From Actinobacteria bacterium HGW-Actinobacteria-4 (lineage in GTDB: Bacteria; Actinomycetota; Actinomycetes; Actinomycetales; Demequinaceae): 64,000 bases of DNA. The notes under the pieces are model-generated. The model did not search any database and was not told where the DNA came from. It worked only from the letters and a program-made list of their open reading frames with translations. Below, piece by piece: positions 28,063 through 36,797 of this stretch; the stretch's first letter is position 1; each line of letters opens with the position of its first letter. Location: assembly GCA_002841315.1 (NCBI GenBank), contig PHEW01000006.1:1-64000 (forward strand), written 5' to 3'. Position numbers and translations under genes: made by a program.

Positions 28063-28085
28063 CACGTCATGAAGTTACGACGTGA
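28062..28085 (+). promoter_or_regulatory. Candidate ROK operator
   Basis: TCACGTC (28062-28068) and GACGTGA (28079-28085) form a perfect 7-bp inverted repeat with a 10-bp spacer. It overlaps the -10 end and the expected transcription start, the right place for repression by the ROK protein encoded just downstream. Confidence 0.6.
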
Positions 28086-28121
28086 AAAAAGTGCAGTGGA
28101 GCACGAACGTGCGGTGGCGCG

Positions 28122-29420
28122 ATGAACCGCGACACCACCGTGCGAGTCCTGCGTCGCTCCAACCGCGCTGCGGTGCTGCGCCACGTGGTGCACGAGGGAG
28201 AGACCACGCGCACGCGTGTGGGGCACGAGTGCCAGCTCTCCGTGGGCTCGGTCACCAACGTTGTCAATGACCTCATCTCAGAGGGGCTCGTTCTCGAAGC
28301 GGGCTCCGTTCCATCGTCGGGCGGTCGCCCCACGATGCTGCTGCGTCCCAGGCCGGAAGGCGCCTACTTCATTGGCGTCGACGTCGGCGAAGAAGGCGCG
28401 GCAGCGGAGCTGTTCGACCTAGGCCTCAACCGGGTTGACCGCGAGTTTTCGCGCACGGCGGCCGGAGCCAAGGACTCTCAAGCGATAGGTCACGCGCTCA
28501 CCGCTGCCGTGGGCGCGCTGTGGGACCGACACGCAGATAAGTGGACGTCCATCGCGGGAGTGGGCCTGGGCCTGCCTGGAGTCGTCGAGACCGACCAGAC
28601 CGGGGCACAGACGCTGTACGCGCAGTCGCTAGGCTGGCCGCCGGTCGCGGTCCGCGAACTTCTCGAAGTACCCGGAGGCGGCGACGTCCCGATCTACGCA
28701 GACAACGGCGCGAAGACGCTGGCCGCAGCCGAGAACGCCTTTGGTTCGGCGCGCGGTGCGGGTAGCGCCGTCGTTGCGCTGCTCGGGCGCGGCGTAGGTC
28801 TCGGGGTGATCTTTGACGGGCAGATTCTCCGCGGCCGCGCTAGTAGCGCAGGCGAGTGGGGGCACGCGAGAGTCACGATCGGGGGGCGCAAGTGCTCGTG
28901 TGGTGGTCGGGGTTGCCTTCAAGCCTACGTAGGAGCGGACGGCATTCTTGAGCGCTGGCACGACGCAGGAGGCCGCCCCGACGGTCACGGCTGGCGTGCG
29001 ATGAGCGCGCTCATTGACGCGGCGAGCGCCGGCGACGCAGTCGCGACGACGGTTGTCGACGAGACCATCGAGATTCTTGGAGTAGGGCTCGGCAACCTCG
29101 TGAACCTCTACAACCCGGAACGCGTTGTGATCGGCGGGTGGGTGGGACTCAAGCTCATGGAGACCTTGGCGCCCAACGTCGAGGCAGCCACGCGACGCGT
29201 GGCACTGACCCGCCCCGCGTCCCAGTTCACGCTGCACTCCTGCGCCTTTGGCGGCGACTCGGTCGCGGTTGGGGCCGCTCTTCTTCCCTTGGAACGGCTG
29301 ATCGATGCGCCGTCAATCCGGCCCGTGAACCCCCGTTCAAGCTCGTCACCCAAGACTTCTCTTCACTTCGCAACACCACCAACACCACCAGAACCACCAA
29401 TATCAAAGGAGATATCATGA
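28122..29420 (+). CDS. ROK family transcriptional regulator
   Basis: 432-aa protein combining an N-terminal winged helix (about 8-60, TRTRVGHECQLSVGSVTNVVNDLISEGLVLEAG) with a sugar-kinase-like ROK domain. The ATP-binding-like GVDVGEEGAAAELFDL, the GLGLPGVV segment and the zinc-site motif CSCGGRGCLQ are present. Such NagC/XylR-type repressors sense sugars or sugar phosphates. The last 30 residues are Ser/Pro/Thr-rich and are encoded by what looks like a leader region, including the Shine-Dalgarno of the next gene. The stop overlaps the binding-protein start (ATGA). It probably controls the downstream uptake genes through the inverted repeat at its promoter. Confidence 0.9.
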   Translation: MNRDTTVRVLRRSNRAAVLRHVVHEGETTRTRVGHECQLSVGSVTNVVNDLISEGLVLEAGSVPSSGGRPTMLLRPRPEGAYFIGVDVGEEGAAAELFDLGLNRVDREFSRTAAGAKDSQAIGHALTAAVGALWDRHADKWTSIAGVGLGLPGVVETDQTGAQTLYAQSLGWPPVAVRELLEVPGGGDVPIYADNGAKTLAAAENAFGSARGAGSAVVALLGRGVGLGVIFDGQILRGRASSAGEWGHARVTIGGRKCSCGGRGCLQAYVGADGILERWHDAGGRPDGHGWRAMSALIDAASAGDAVATTVVDETIEILGVGLGNLVNLYNPERVVIGGWVGLKLMETLAPNVEAATRRVALTRPASQFTLHSCAFGGDSVAVGAALLPLERLIDAPSIRPVNPRSSSSPKTSLHFATPPTPPEPPISKEIS

Positions 29421-30682
29421 CCAGGCTAACGACGCATGCCAAGGTGGGCGCAACCGCCCTCGTGGCGGCGCTCACTCTCTCAGCGTGCGGCGGGACCACC
29501 GCCGTTGACGCGACCGGCTCACCCGAGCCGGGTACTCCGCAGGGCCCTCTCACCGTGTGGGTGATGGGTGACTCTGGCGCCAACCTCGAGGCCGCAGTGG
29601 CGCCTTTCACGGCGGAAACGGGCATCGAAGTCAAGGTTGAGGCAATCCCGTGGGACAACGTCAACGACCGCCTCACCACCGCGATCGCCTCCGGCAGCGG
29701 CCCTGATGTGACGCAGATCGGACTCTCACAGCTTGCCTCGTACATCGAAGGCGGCGCGTTGGAAGACATCAGTGGCTACATCGCTGACTACCCCAACCTC
29801 GACCCTGCGAACTTCCCGTCGGCAGTGTCTCCCGACAGCATGAACCCTGACGGCGGCGTCTACTCGGTGCCGTGGGTCAGCGACACTCGTGTGCTGTTCT
29901 ACCGCTCGGACATCCTTGCCGAGGCAGGCATTGATGCTCCTCCAGCAACGTGGGATGAGCTGCGTTCTGCTGCAGAGACTCTCTCTGCGCGTGGAGATGG
30001 ACAGTTCGGTTACTACATCCCGCAGTGGGACGCCCCACTTCCGGTTGCCTACGCATGGCAGGCTGGCGCAGAGCTCGTAGCCGACGACGGTTCGATTGTG
30101 CTCAACACCCCCGAGTTCAACGAGGCCGTCGATCACTACCTTGGCCTCTACGCTGACGGCTCGGTACCAACGGCCGGCGACTTCGACCAGGCAATCGGAT
30201 TCATCTCCGGTGCAGCACCCATGCTGGTCTCGGGACCGTACCTCGCGAACGCGATTCGGTCGCAGGCTCCGGATCTCGAAGGCAGTTGGGGTGTCACCAC
30301 TGTTCCCGCCAACGCGACCTCGACCTCGCTCTTCGCCGGCTCCAACCTCGGCGTTTGGTCGGGCTCCAAGAACGTCGATGCGTCGATGCAGTTGCTGAAC
30401 TTCCTCGCTGACCCTGAGACCCAGGCGGCGTGGTACGAGGCGACGGGTGAATTGCCCACCGCCAACGCAGCATTCGACTACGCGGCGCTCACCAGCGACC
30501 CGCTGGTTGCCGTGTACGCGGAGCAGCTCCAGGATGCGAAACTGCTCCCGATCAGCACTGCTTGGGACGCAGCGAGCTCGGCAATGCTGGAGACGCTGAA
30601 CTCGATCGCCATTGGCGGCGCAGACAAGCAAGACGCGCTCGACGCTCTGTACGCCCGAGTCGACGAGATCAACGCCCGATGA
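29417..30682 (+). CDS. Sugar ABC importer substrate-binding lipoprotein (CUT1)
   Basis: 421-aa extracytoplasmic solute-binding protein of the SBP_bac_1 type. Signal peptide VGATALVAALTLSAC gives a lipobox Cys near residue 24. The mature protein shows LTVWVMGDSGANLEAAVAPFTAETGIEVKVEAIPWDN, the usual start of oligosaccharide receptors, and GVYSVPWVSDTRVLFYRSDIL. Start ATG 29417 has AAAGGAGA upstream; the frame open to 29138 overlaps the ROK gene. Followed by two permeases with ATGA coupling. The adjacent GH5 and GH3 genes suggest beta-linked oligosaccharides as substrate. Confidence 0.93.
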   Translation: MTRLTTHAKVGATALVAALTLSACGGTTAVDATGSPEPGTPQGPLTVWVMGDSGANLEAAVAPFTAETGIEVKVEAIPWDNVNDRLTTAIASGSGPDVTQIGLSQLASYIEGGALEDISGYIADYPNLDPANFPSAVSPDSMNPDGGVYSVPWVSDTRVLFYRSDILAEAGIDAPPATWDELRSAAETLSARGDGQFGYYIPQWDAPLPVAYAWQAGAELVADDGSIVLNTPEFNEAVDHYLGLYADGSVPTAGDFDQAIGFISGAAPMLVSGPYLANAIRSQAPDLEGSWGVTTVPANATSTSLFAGSNLGVWSGSKNVDASMQLLNFLADPETQAAWYEATGELPTANAAFDYAALTSDPLVAVYAEQLQDAKLLPISTAWDAASSAMLETLNSIAIGGADKQDALDALYARVDEINAR

Positions 30683-31704
30683 GTAACGACGGCGGTGCTG
30701 GCGGCACCGAACGCGACAGCACCGCCGTCGTGGGGCTGGATCAGCGAGTCCCAGAGTTCTCGGTGGTGACCATCCCCACGCCATTGGTGCCGAGTGCCTC
30801 GAGCAGGTGGCGCACCTCGATGCCGAAGGCGCGCAAGAAGGTGGTGCCCTACGCCTTCATCGCTCCGGCGGTAGTGCTACTCATCCTCTTTGGCATTGTG
30901 CCGATCCTTGTAGCCGGCGTGGTGAGCCTGACGGACCTCGACATCCGCGGTCTCGGCAACCCTGAGACTATTCAGTTCATTGGGCTCGACAACTACGACA
31001 GGCTCTTCAACGATCCCGCGTTCTGGCGATCGATCTGGACCACAGCGTTCTTTGTCGGCTTTGGCGTCCCCGTAATCATCGTGGTGTCGCTCGGGATAGC
31101 CGTGGCGCTGAACTACTCCAACTCTCGCTTCTTCAGGGCCCTGCGATCGTTCTACTTCTTGCCGGCGATCACCGCGATTGTGGCGATCGCGCTGATCTGG
31201 GGAAACCTCTATAACAGTCAGTTCGGCTTGCTCAACCACCTGCTCGACATGGTGGGGATCGCCCCCGTGGGGTGGCTGTCTGACCCGGAGACGGCGCGTG
31301 TCTCGGTCGCCTTGGTCGCCATCTGGCGCGCTACCGGACTCAACATCATCATCTTCCTTGCCGCGCTGCAGTCAATACCGCAGGAGTACTTGGAAGCCGC
31401 GGCGCTAGATGGAGCTGGCAGGTGGGCAACCTTCCGGCGAATAGTGCTGCCAATGCTCCACTTCGCGATCTTCTTTGTCACCGTGACCACGTTGATTGGG
31501 TGGCTCCAGTTCTTTGACGAACCCTACGTGCTCACCGGTGGTGGTCCCGTTGGCAGCACCACGTCGATCTCACTGTTCATCTTCAAGAATGGGTTTGGCC
31601 TCAATCAGTTTGGCTACGCCAGCGCGGGCTCCATCGTGTTGTTGGCAATCATCGTGACCGTGACAGCGGTTCAACTGCGGCTCCGAAGGGAAGATCATGG
31701 CTGA
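30679..31704 (+). CDS. Sugar ABC importer permease (MalF-like)
   Basis: 341-aa CUT1 permease. After a polar N-terminus of about 50 residues come six or so hydrophobic segments, starting with YAFIAPAVVLLILFGIVPILVAGVVSL. The EAA loop is EYLEAAALDGAGRWATFRRIVLPMLHF. ATG 30679 overlaps the stop of the binding-protein gene (ATGA). An internal ATG at residue 48 (MPKARKKVVPY) would give a more usual length and is possible. Overlaps the next permease gene by 8 bp. Confidence 0.92.
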   Translation: MSNDGGAGGTERDSTAVVGLDQRVPEFSVVTIPTPLVPSASSRWRTSMPKARKKVVPYAFIAPAVVLLILFGIVPILVAGVVSLTDLDIRGLGNPETIQFIGLDNYDRLFNDPAFWRSIWTTAFFVGFGVPVIIVVSLGIAVALNYSNSRFFRALRSFYFLPAITAIVAIALIWGNLYNSQFGLLNHLLDMVGIAPVGWLSDPETARVSVALVAIWRATGLNIIIFLAALQSIPQEYLEAAALDGAGRWATFRRIVLPMLHFAIFFVTVTTLIGWLQFFDEPYVLTGGGPVGSTTSISLFIFKNGFGLNQFGYASAGSIVLLAIIVTVTAVQLRLRREDHG

Positions 31705-32521
31705 CCGCTACCGCCTCCTGAAAGTCACCATCGTCGGTTTGCTCCTCGCGATAGGTGCGCTCGTCACCTCGTTCCCGTTCTTCTGGATGGTGAGTAGTTC
31801 TCTCAAGCCACCCACAGAGGCGGTCAGCTACCCTCCGACGATCATCCCTGAGAACCCGTCATTCGACGCCTACGTCCGCCTATTCACGGAGCTCGACTTT
31901 GGCCGCTACCTGTTCAACACGGTGGTGGTAGTGCTCATCGGCGGCGTGGGCCTCATCTTCATGGCGATGGCAGGCTACGGCTTCGCGAAGTTCAGCTTTC
32001 GCGGACGCGGCGGACTGTTCTTGATGGTCCTGATGACGCTCATGATCCCGGTGCAAGTCACGATGATCCCCACCTACTTGATCCTCAACGAGCTGCGCCT
32101 CACGAACACTTTGGTAGGCATCGCAGCCCCCACACTGGTCAGCGCGTTCGGGATATTCCTGTTCCGGCAGTTCATGGCCACCATCCCTGATGAGCTCCTG
32201 GAAGCCGCGCGACTCGACGGGGCGGGGGAGATGCGTCTCTTCTGGACCATGGTCTTGCCGTTGTCGAAGCCGATCCTGGCCGTGCAGGCTGTGCTGACGT
32301 TCATCGCCGGCTGGAACAGCTTCCTGTGGCCACTGATCATTGCGACCGAGCAAGACAAGTACACGCTCTCGGTTGCACTGTCGCTCCTGAACCAGCAGAT
32401 CACGATCAATCCGACCCTACAGATGGCTGGGTCCGCCTTGATGGTGATCCCCATCATCGTCATCTTCGTGATCCTTCAGAAGCACATCGTCCAGGGCTTC
32501 ACGATGTCCGGACTCAAATAG
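31697..32521 (+). CDS. Sugar ABC importer permease (MalG-like)
   Basis: 274-aa CUT1 permease, the partner of the previous gene; six hydrophobic segments are visible. The EAA loop is ELLEAARLDGAGEMRLFWTMVLPLSKPIL, and the family end IVQGFTMSGLK is present. No ATPase gene is found in this cluster, so a shared MsiK-type ATPase encoded elsewhere would have to energise transport, as is common for CUT1 importers of Actinobacteria. Confidence 0.93.
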   Translation: MADRYRLLKVTIVGLLLAIGALVTSFPFFWMVSSSLKPPTEAVSYPPTIIPENPSFDAYVRLFTELDFGRYLFNTVVVVLIGGVGLIFMAMAGYGFAKFSFRGRGGLFLMVLMTLMIPVQVTMIPTYLILNELRLTNTLVGIAAPTLVSAFGIFLFRQFMATIPDELLEAARLDGAGEMRLFWTMVLPLSKPILAVQAVLTFIAGWNSFLWPLIIATEQDKYTLSVALSLLNQQITINPTLQMAGSALMVIPIIVIFVILQKHIVQGFTMSGLK

Positions 32522-32562
32522 CTCTCCATCGTCCTTTTCCATACCGCTGAAAGGCTGAAAAC

Positions 32563-34230
32563 GTGCTAGAGGTTAACTCGCTCCACCCTGCGAACGGTGA
32601 TGAGCACCGCGGTGACGCGTCAGGGCTCGCGCCCAACCCGTTCGTCCACGTCAGCGATGGCGCGATTGTCGCGGCGGATGGCACGCAGCTGCTGCTGCGT
32701 GGTGTGGGGCTTGGGAACTGGTTGCTTCCTGAGGGGTACATGTGGGGCTTCGGAGACAGCGCAGCGTCCCCACGACAGATCGAGCAGGTGGTCGCCACGC
32801 TCCTGGGCGACGCCCCAGCGGCCGCGTTCTGGGACGGGTTCCGCCGCCGCTTCATCGGCGAAGCGGACATCGCCCAGATTGCGGCAGAGGGCTTCGATCA
32901 CGTACGGCTTCCCATCAACTGGCGCGTGCTCATGACGCAACAGGGGGAATGGATTGAGGACGGCTTCGAGCACATTGACCGGCTCATTGGATGGTGCCGC
33001 ACGTCCGGCATCACCGTATTGCTCGACCTGCATGGTGCGCCGGGTGGCCAGACCGGCACGAACATCGACGATTCCCTGGGTCAACCCGACCTCTTCCTGG
33101 ACCCCCACAACCAGGACCTCACTGTCGCGCTGTGGACAGAGATTGCCCGGCGATACCGGCATGAGCCCGCGGTGCTCGGGTATGACCTCCTCAACGAGCC
33201 CCTTCCCAACGAGTGGCAGCACCGCTTCGATAGGGAGCTCGTGGCACTCTACAAGCGCCTCACCGCAGCGATCCGGGAGGCCGACCCGCATCACCTCATC
33301 ATGTACGAGGGCACGCACTGGGCCACCAATTGGGACATCTTCACGGAGGTCTGGGACCCCAACTCCGTGCTGCAGTTCCACAAGTATTGGTCCCCAACGG
33401 ACCGTCCCAGCATCGCGACCTTCCTCGAGGTGGGATCGAGCCTGGGGCTTCCCGTCTACATGGGCGAAGGCGGCGAGAACACACCCGAGTGGCTCGCAGC
33501 CGCGTTCCAACTCTATGAAGACCACAGCATCGGCTGGAATTTCTGGCCGTGGAAGAAGATCGCAACCCACACCTCTCCGTGTTCGGTGACAGCGCCCCGC
33601 GGCTGGGACCGCGTTGTTGCCTTTGCCGCGGGAACCGGAGAGGCTCCCACCCGCGACGAGGCCGAGCTGATTTTCGCTGACCTCCTTGACGCCCTCGAGT
33701 TTGGGGCGTGCACCTACCGAACCGATGTCGTGAACGCGTTGTTCCGGCGCGGTCCCGTGCGCCTGCCCGCTTACGGGTTCACCTACCGCGGAGCGGGCCA
33801 GTCCTATGGGGTCGCTACTCCCGCCACCGCACCCGTGATTCGCGCCGACGAGGGCGTTGCGTTGCGCCGGCGCGATCGGAGCGAGACTGCCGACTTCACC
33901 TACCCACCTGTTGAGGGTGACGGCCACATCGTGGTCGCGGAGCTCGCACCGGGGGAGTGGTTGGAGTTTGAGGTGGAGCTGGCCGCTGGCGCCTGGGTGG
34001 TGAGCGTCGTCACCGAGGGCGGCGCAGGCCAGCCTCCGGATGCCGGAGCCCCCGTGATATCAGCAGGAGGGGCTGACCTGGAGACTCGCGCGGCGGAAGG
34101 CGAGCCGGGGGCATATCGGTTCTTTGCGGCGCTGGTCCAGGAACGGACCGCTCGCGTCCCATTGCGGGTCACCGCCGGGGGACACCCCGTCACCGTGGTG
34201 CGGGTGGAGATCGCCAGGGCCGCACAGTGA
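32563..34230 (+). CDS. Glycoside hydrolase family 5 protein, cytoplasmic
   Basis: 555-aa enzyme. The GH5 barrel shows GVGLGNWLLPEGYMWGF near the N-terminus, DHVRLPINW, the acid/base Glu in LLNEPLPNEW (about 212) and the nucleophile Glu in YMGEGGENT (about 302). A C-terminal beta-rich domain (about 430-550, with VAELAPGEWLEFEVELAAGAW) resembles a CBM6-type module. There is no signal peptide, so it acts on imported oligosaccharides. Substrate is likely a beta-glucan, gluco-oligosaccharide or mannan fragment, which the sequence cannot decide. GTG 32563 has GAAAGG at 32549-32554. The stop overlaps the GH3 start (GTGA). Confidence 0.87.
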   Translation: MLEVNSLHPANGDEHRGDASGLAPNPFVHVSDGAIVAADGTQLLLRGVGLGNWLLPEGYMWGFGDSAASPRQIEQVVATLLGDAPAAAFWDGFRRRFIGEADIAQIAAEGFDHVRLPINWRVLMTQQGEWIEDGFEHIDRLIGWCRTSGITVLLDLHGAPGGQTGTNIDDSLGQPDLFLDPHNQDLTVALWTEIARRYRHEPAVLGYDLLNEPLPNEWQHRFDRELVALYKRLTAAIREADPHHLIMYEGTHWATNWDIFTEVWDPNSVLQFHKYWSPTDRPSIATFLEVGSSLGLPVYMGEGGENTPEWLAAAFQLYEDHSIGWNFWPWKKIATHTSPCSVTAPRGWDRVVAFAAGTGEAPTRDEAELIFADLLDALEFGACTYRTDVVNALFRRGPVRLPAYGFTYRGAGQSYGVATPATAPVIRADEGVALRRRDRSETADFTYPPVEGDGHIVVAELAPGEWLEFEVELAAGAWVVSVVTEGGAGQPPDAGAPVISAGGADLETRAAEGEPGAYRFFAALVQERTARVPLRVTAGGHPVTVVRVEIARAAQ

Positions 34231-36797
34231 GCCCGCTTCCGGAGGCTGCTGAAGCCGAGATCGCCAGGCGCCTCGCGACGCTGTCTTTGCAAGAGAAGGT
34301 TCAGTTGCTGACTGGCGCAAGCACGTGGGCGACTCATGCCATTGCCCATATCGGCCTGCGCCCGGTGGTGTTTGCCGACGGGCCGGCCGGCGTGCAGGGC
34401 CCGGATCCGGCGTCGTCGAGTACCAGCCTTCCAGCACCGACGGCGCTCGCTGCCACCTGGGACGTCGAGATGGCCGCGCAGGCGGGCTCGGTGTTCGCGA
34501 GCGAGGCTCGGCGCAAGCGCGTCGACGTCGTTCTTGCCCCGGTGCTCAACCTCCAGCGCACACCGGTAGGCGGGCGGCACTTCGAGAACTTCAGCGAGGA
34601 TCCCCTCCTGACGTCGAGCATCGGCGCCGCGATGATCTCGGCGATTCAAGCTGAGGGAATCGGCGCGTGTGCCAAGCACTTTGTGGCCAATGACTCCGAG
34701 ACCGAGCGCACCACCTACGTGGCGCGCGTCGACACGCCTACGCTCAGGCAGGCCTACCTGGTGCCGTTCGAGCGTGCAGTCCGGTCTGCGGGAGCCTGGA
34801 CGGTGATGGCCGCGTACAACCGCGTGGACCACGGAACGGGCGCATCGCCCATGACCGAGCATCCGTCGCTCCTCACTGACATCCTCAAGGACGAGTGGGG
34901 CTTCGACGGCGTGGTGGTGAGCGACTGGGAGGCGACCAGCTCCACCGCGGACTCGGCAAACGGCGGGCTGGATCTCGTGATGCCCGGCCCCGGTGGACCG
35001 TGGGACAAGGCGCTGGAGTCGGCTGTCCGCGCGGGTGCGGTTTCCATGGAGGTCATTGACGACAAGGTTCGTCGCCTGCTCCGCCTCGCCGCCCGGGTGG
35101 GGAAGCTGGACGGAGTGACACTCGAAGGCATCAGCGTGACCTCCACTCGAGGCACGTCCACTCCGGATGCGGCCGCGTTCTCGAGGCTACTGAGTGCGTC
35201 GGCGATGGTCGTTGTTCGCCACGGCGAGGAGGCACCGCTCCCGTTCTGGGACTCGACCGGGGAAGCCCCCCGCTCAGTTGCGGTGCTCGGAGCCAACGCC
35301 GCCGAGCCCTACGTCCAAGGCGGCGGCAGCGCCCACGTCAACGCCCCGTACGAGGTCAGCCCACTCGAAGGTCTCCATGCCGAGTTCCTGGGCAGCGCTA
35401 CAGAGGTGCACTTCGCCCGCGGTGGACGTACTCTCATGCGCGCGCCGCTTCTTGCGACGGATGCCACCTATGACGGTGTGGGTGCTCGCGGCGTACGCAT
35501 CGAGATTCTGGACGCGCACGGACATTGCATCAGCGCGCGGACCGACGCGACCACTGACTTCAGGTGGGTGCGGGACCTCCCAGACAACGCGGCGACAGTC
35601 AGGCTCACCACTCACGTGGAGCTCGCGGCGCCTGGCGACCACGTTCTCGACGTGGGATCGATAGGCCGTCACCAGGTCTGGATTGATGGCGACATGGTCA
35701 CCGATGTCACCGAGGACCGCGGCGTGGACGCCATTCTTGACTCCAGCGTCAACGCGCCGCCGGGCCAACCAAAGACCATCGCGGTGGACTCCGCGGGAAG
35801 CACCGTGCAGATCGTGGCGGAGCTCCAGGTGAGCGATGCGGGCGGCTATGGGCGTCTGGTGAGCGCCACGATTCGGCACCGGCTTCCCGAACGAGGCGCC
35901 GATGCCGAGATCGCCCAGGCGGTTGAGCTCGCCGCTCGCTGCGATGCCGCGGTGGTGGTGGTTGGCACCAACATAGAAGTGGAGTCCGAGGGCTGGGACC
36001 GCAAGGACCTGAGGCTGCCCGGCGACCAGGACCGCTTGGTGGTGGCAGTGCTTGAGGCCAATCCGCGCACCATCGTGGTGGTCAACGGGGGTGCACCACT
36101 TGAACTGCCTTGGCTTGACTCAGCGCCCACCGTGCTGTGGGCGTGGCTACCTGGGCAGGAGTTTGGGAACGCGCTCGCGGATGTGCTGAGCGGTCGCGTC
36201 GAGCCAGCAGGGAGACTTCCGTGGACTCTGCCCGCACGCTACGACGACGTTCCCGTGCCTCACGCGATCCCGCAGGCGGGAGTGATCGACTACAGCGAGC
36301 GCGCGCTGGTGGGATATCGCGGATGGCCGGTAGACGGTCCGGCGCCAGCCGCGCCGTTTGGACACGGACTTGGGTGGTCAAGCTGGGAGTACCTCAACGC
36401 CAGCGTGGCCATCCGCGACGATCAACTGAGCGTGCAGGTCAGAGTGAGCAACATCGGTGCTCGCACGTCGAGTGAGGTTGTCCAGGTCTATGTGGAGGGT
36501 CCTGCGACGGACGGGCTCCGCCTGGCGGGGTTCGCCGTCGCTCGTAGCGTTCCCGCGCGAGGCATCGTCACGGTAGCCATCGACGTGGATCCGATGGTCT
36601 TCGAGGTGTGGGATGAGGGAGACCTGCAGTTGCGCCGCGTCGAGGGAACCTATGAGGTCTTGATCGGTCGGTCCGCTGCGGACATTCGGCTGCGGCGCAA
36701 GCGAAGGATGCGTGCGCTCGCTATGCGACGTCAGGGCGGGTCATCAGCGGAGATCGCAGTTGGACCTCAAGACTCTGGTTGGTCAGTGGCGGAGTGA
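34227..36797 (+). CDS. Glycoside hydrolase family 3 beta-glucosidase, cytoplasmic
   Basis: 856-aa enzyme releasing terminal sugars from beta-linked oligosaccharides. The N-terminal barrel shows FADGPAGVQG, GGRHFENFSEDP, CAKHFVANDSETER and the nucleophile Asp in GVVVSDWEAT (about 232). A PA14-like insertion (about 405-510, GVRIEILDAHGH...HQVWIDGDMVTD) interrupts the second domain, and a fibronectin-III-like domain follows (SVQVRVSNIGARTSSEVVQVYV). There is no signal peptide, matching the GH5 partner. GTG 34227 overlaps the GH5 stop. Its last 77 bp overlap the convergent serine-hydrolase gene on the other strand. Confidence 0.9.
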   Translation: MSPLPEAAEAEIARRLATLSLQEKVQLLTGASTWATHAIAHIGLRPVVFADGPAGVQGPDPASSSTSLPAPTALAATWDVEMAAQAGSVFASEARRKRVDVVLAPVLNLQRTPVGGRHFENFSEDPLLTSSIGAAMISAIQAEGIGACAKHFVANDSETERTTYVARVDTPTLRQAYLVPFERAVRSAGAWTVMAAYNRVDHGTGASPMTEHPSLLTDILKDEWGFDGVVVSDWEATSSTADSANGGLDLVMPGPGGPWDKALESAVRAGAVSMEVIDDKVRRLLRLAARVGKLDGVTLEGISVTSTRGTSTPDAAAFSRLLSASAMVVVRHGEEAPLPFWDSTGEAPRSVAVLGANAAEPYVQGGGSAHVNAPYEVSPLEGLHAEFLGSATEVHFARGGRTLMRAPLLATDATYDGVGARGVRIEILDAHGHCISARTDATTDFRWVRDLPDNAATVRLTTHVELAAPGDHVLDVGSIGRHQVWIDGDMVTDVTEDRGVDAILDSSVNAPPGQPKTIAVDSAGSTVQIVAELQVSDAGGYGRLVSATIRHRLPERGADAEIAQAVELAARCDAAVVVVGTNIEVESEGWDRKDLRLPGDQDRLVVAVLEANPRTIVVVNGGAPLELPWLDSAPTVLWAWLPGQEFGNALADVLSGRVEPAGRLPWTLPARYDDVPVPHAIPQAGVIDYSERALVGYRGWPVDGPAPAAPFGHGLGWSSWEYLNASVAIRDDQLSVQVRVSNIGARTSSEVVQVYVEGPATDGLRLAGFAVARSVPARGIVTVAIDVDPMVFEVWDEGDLQLRRVEGTYEVLIGRSAADIRLRRKRRMRALAMRRQGGSSAEIAVGPQDSGWSVAE

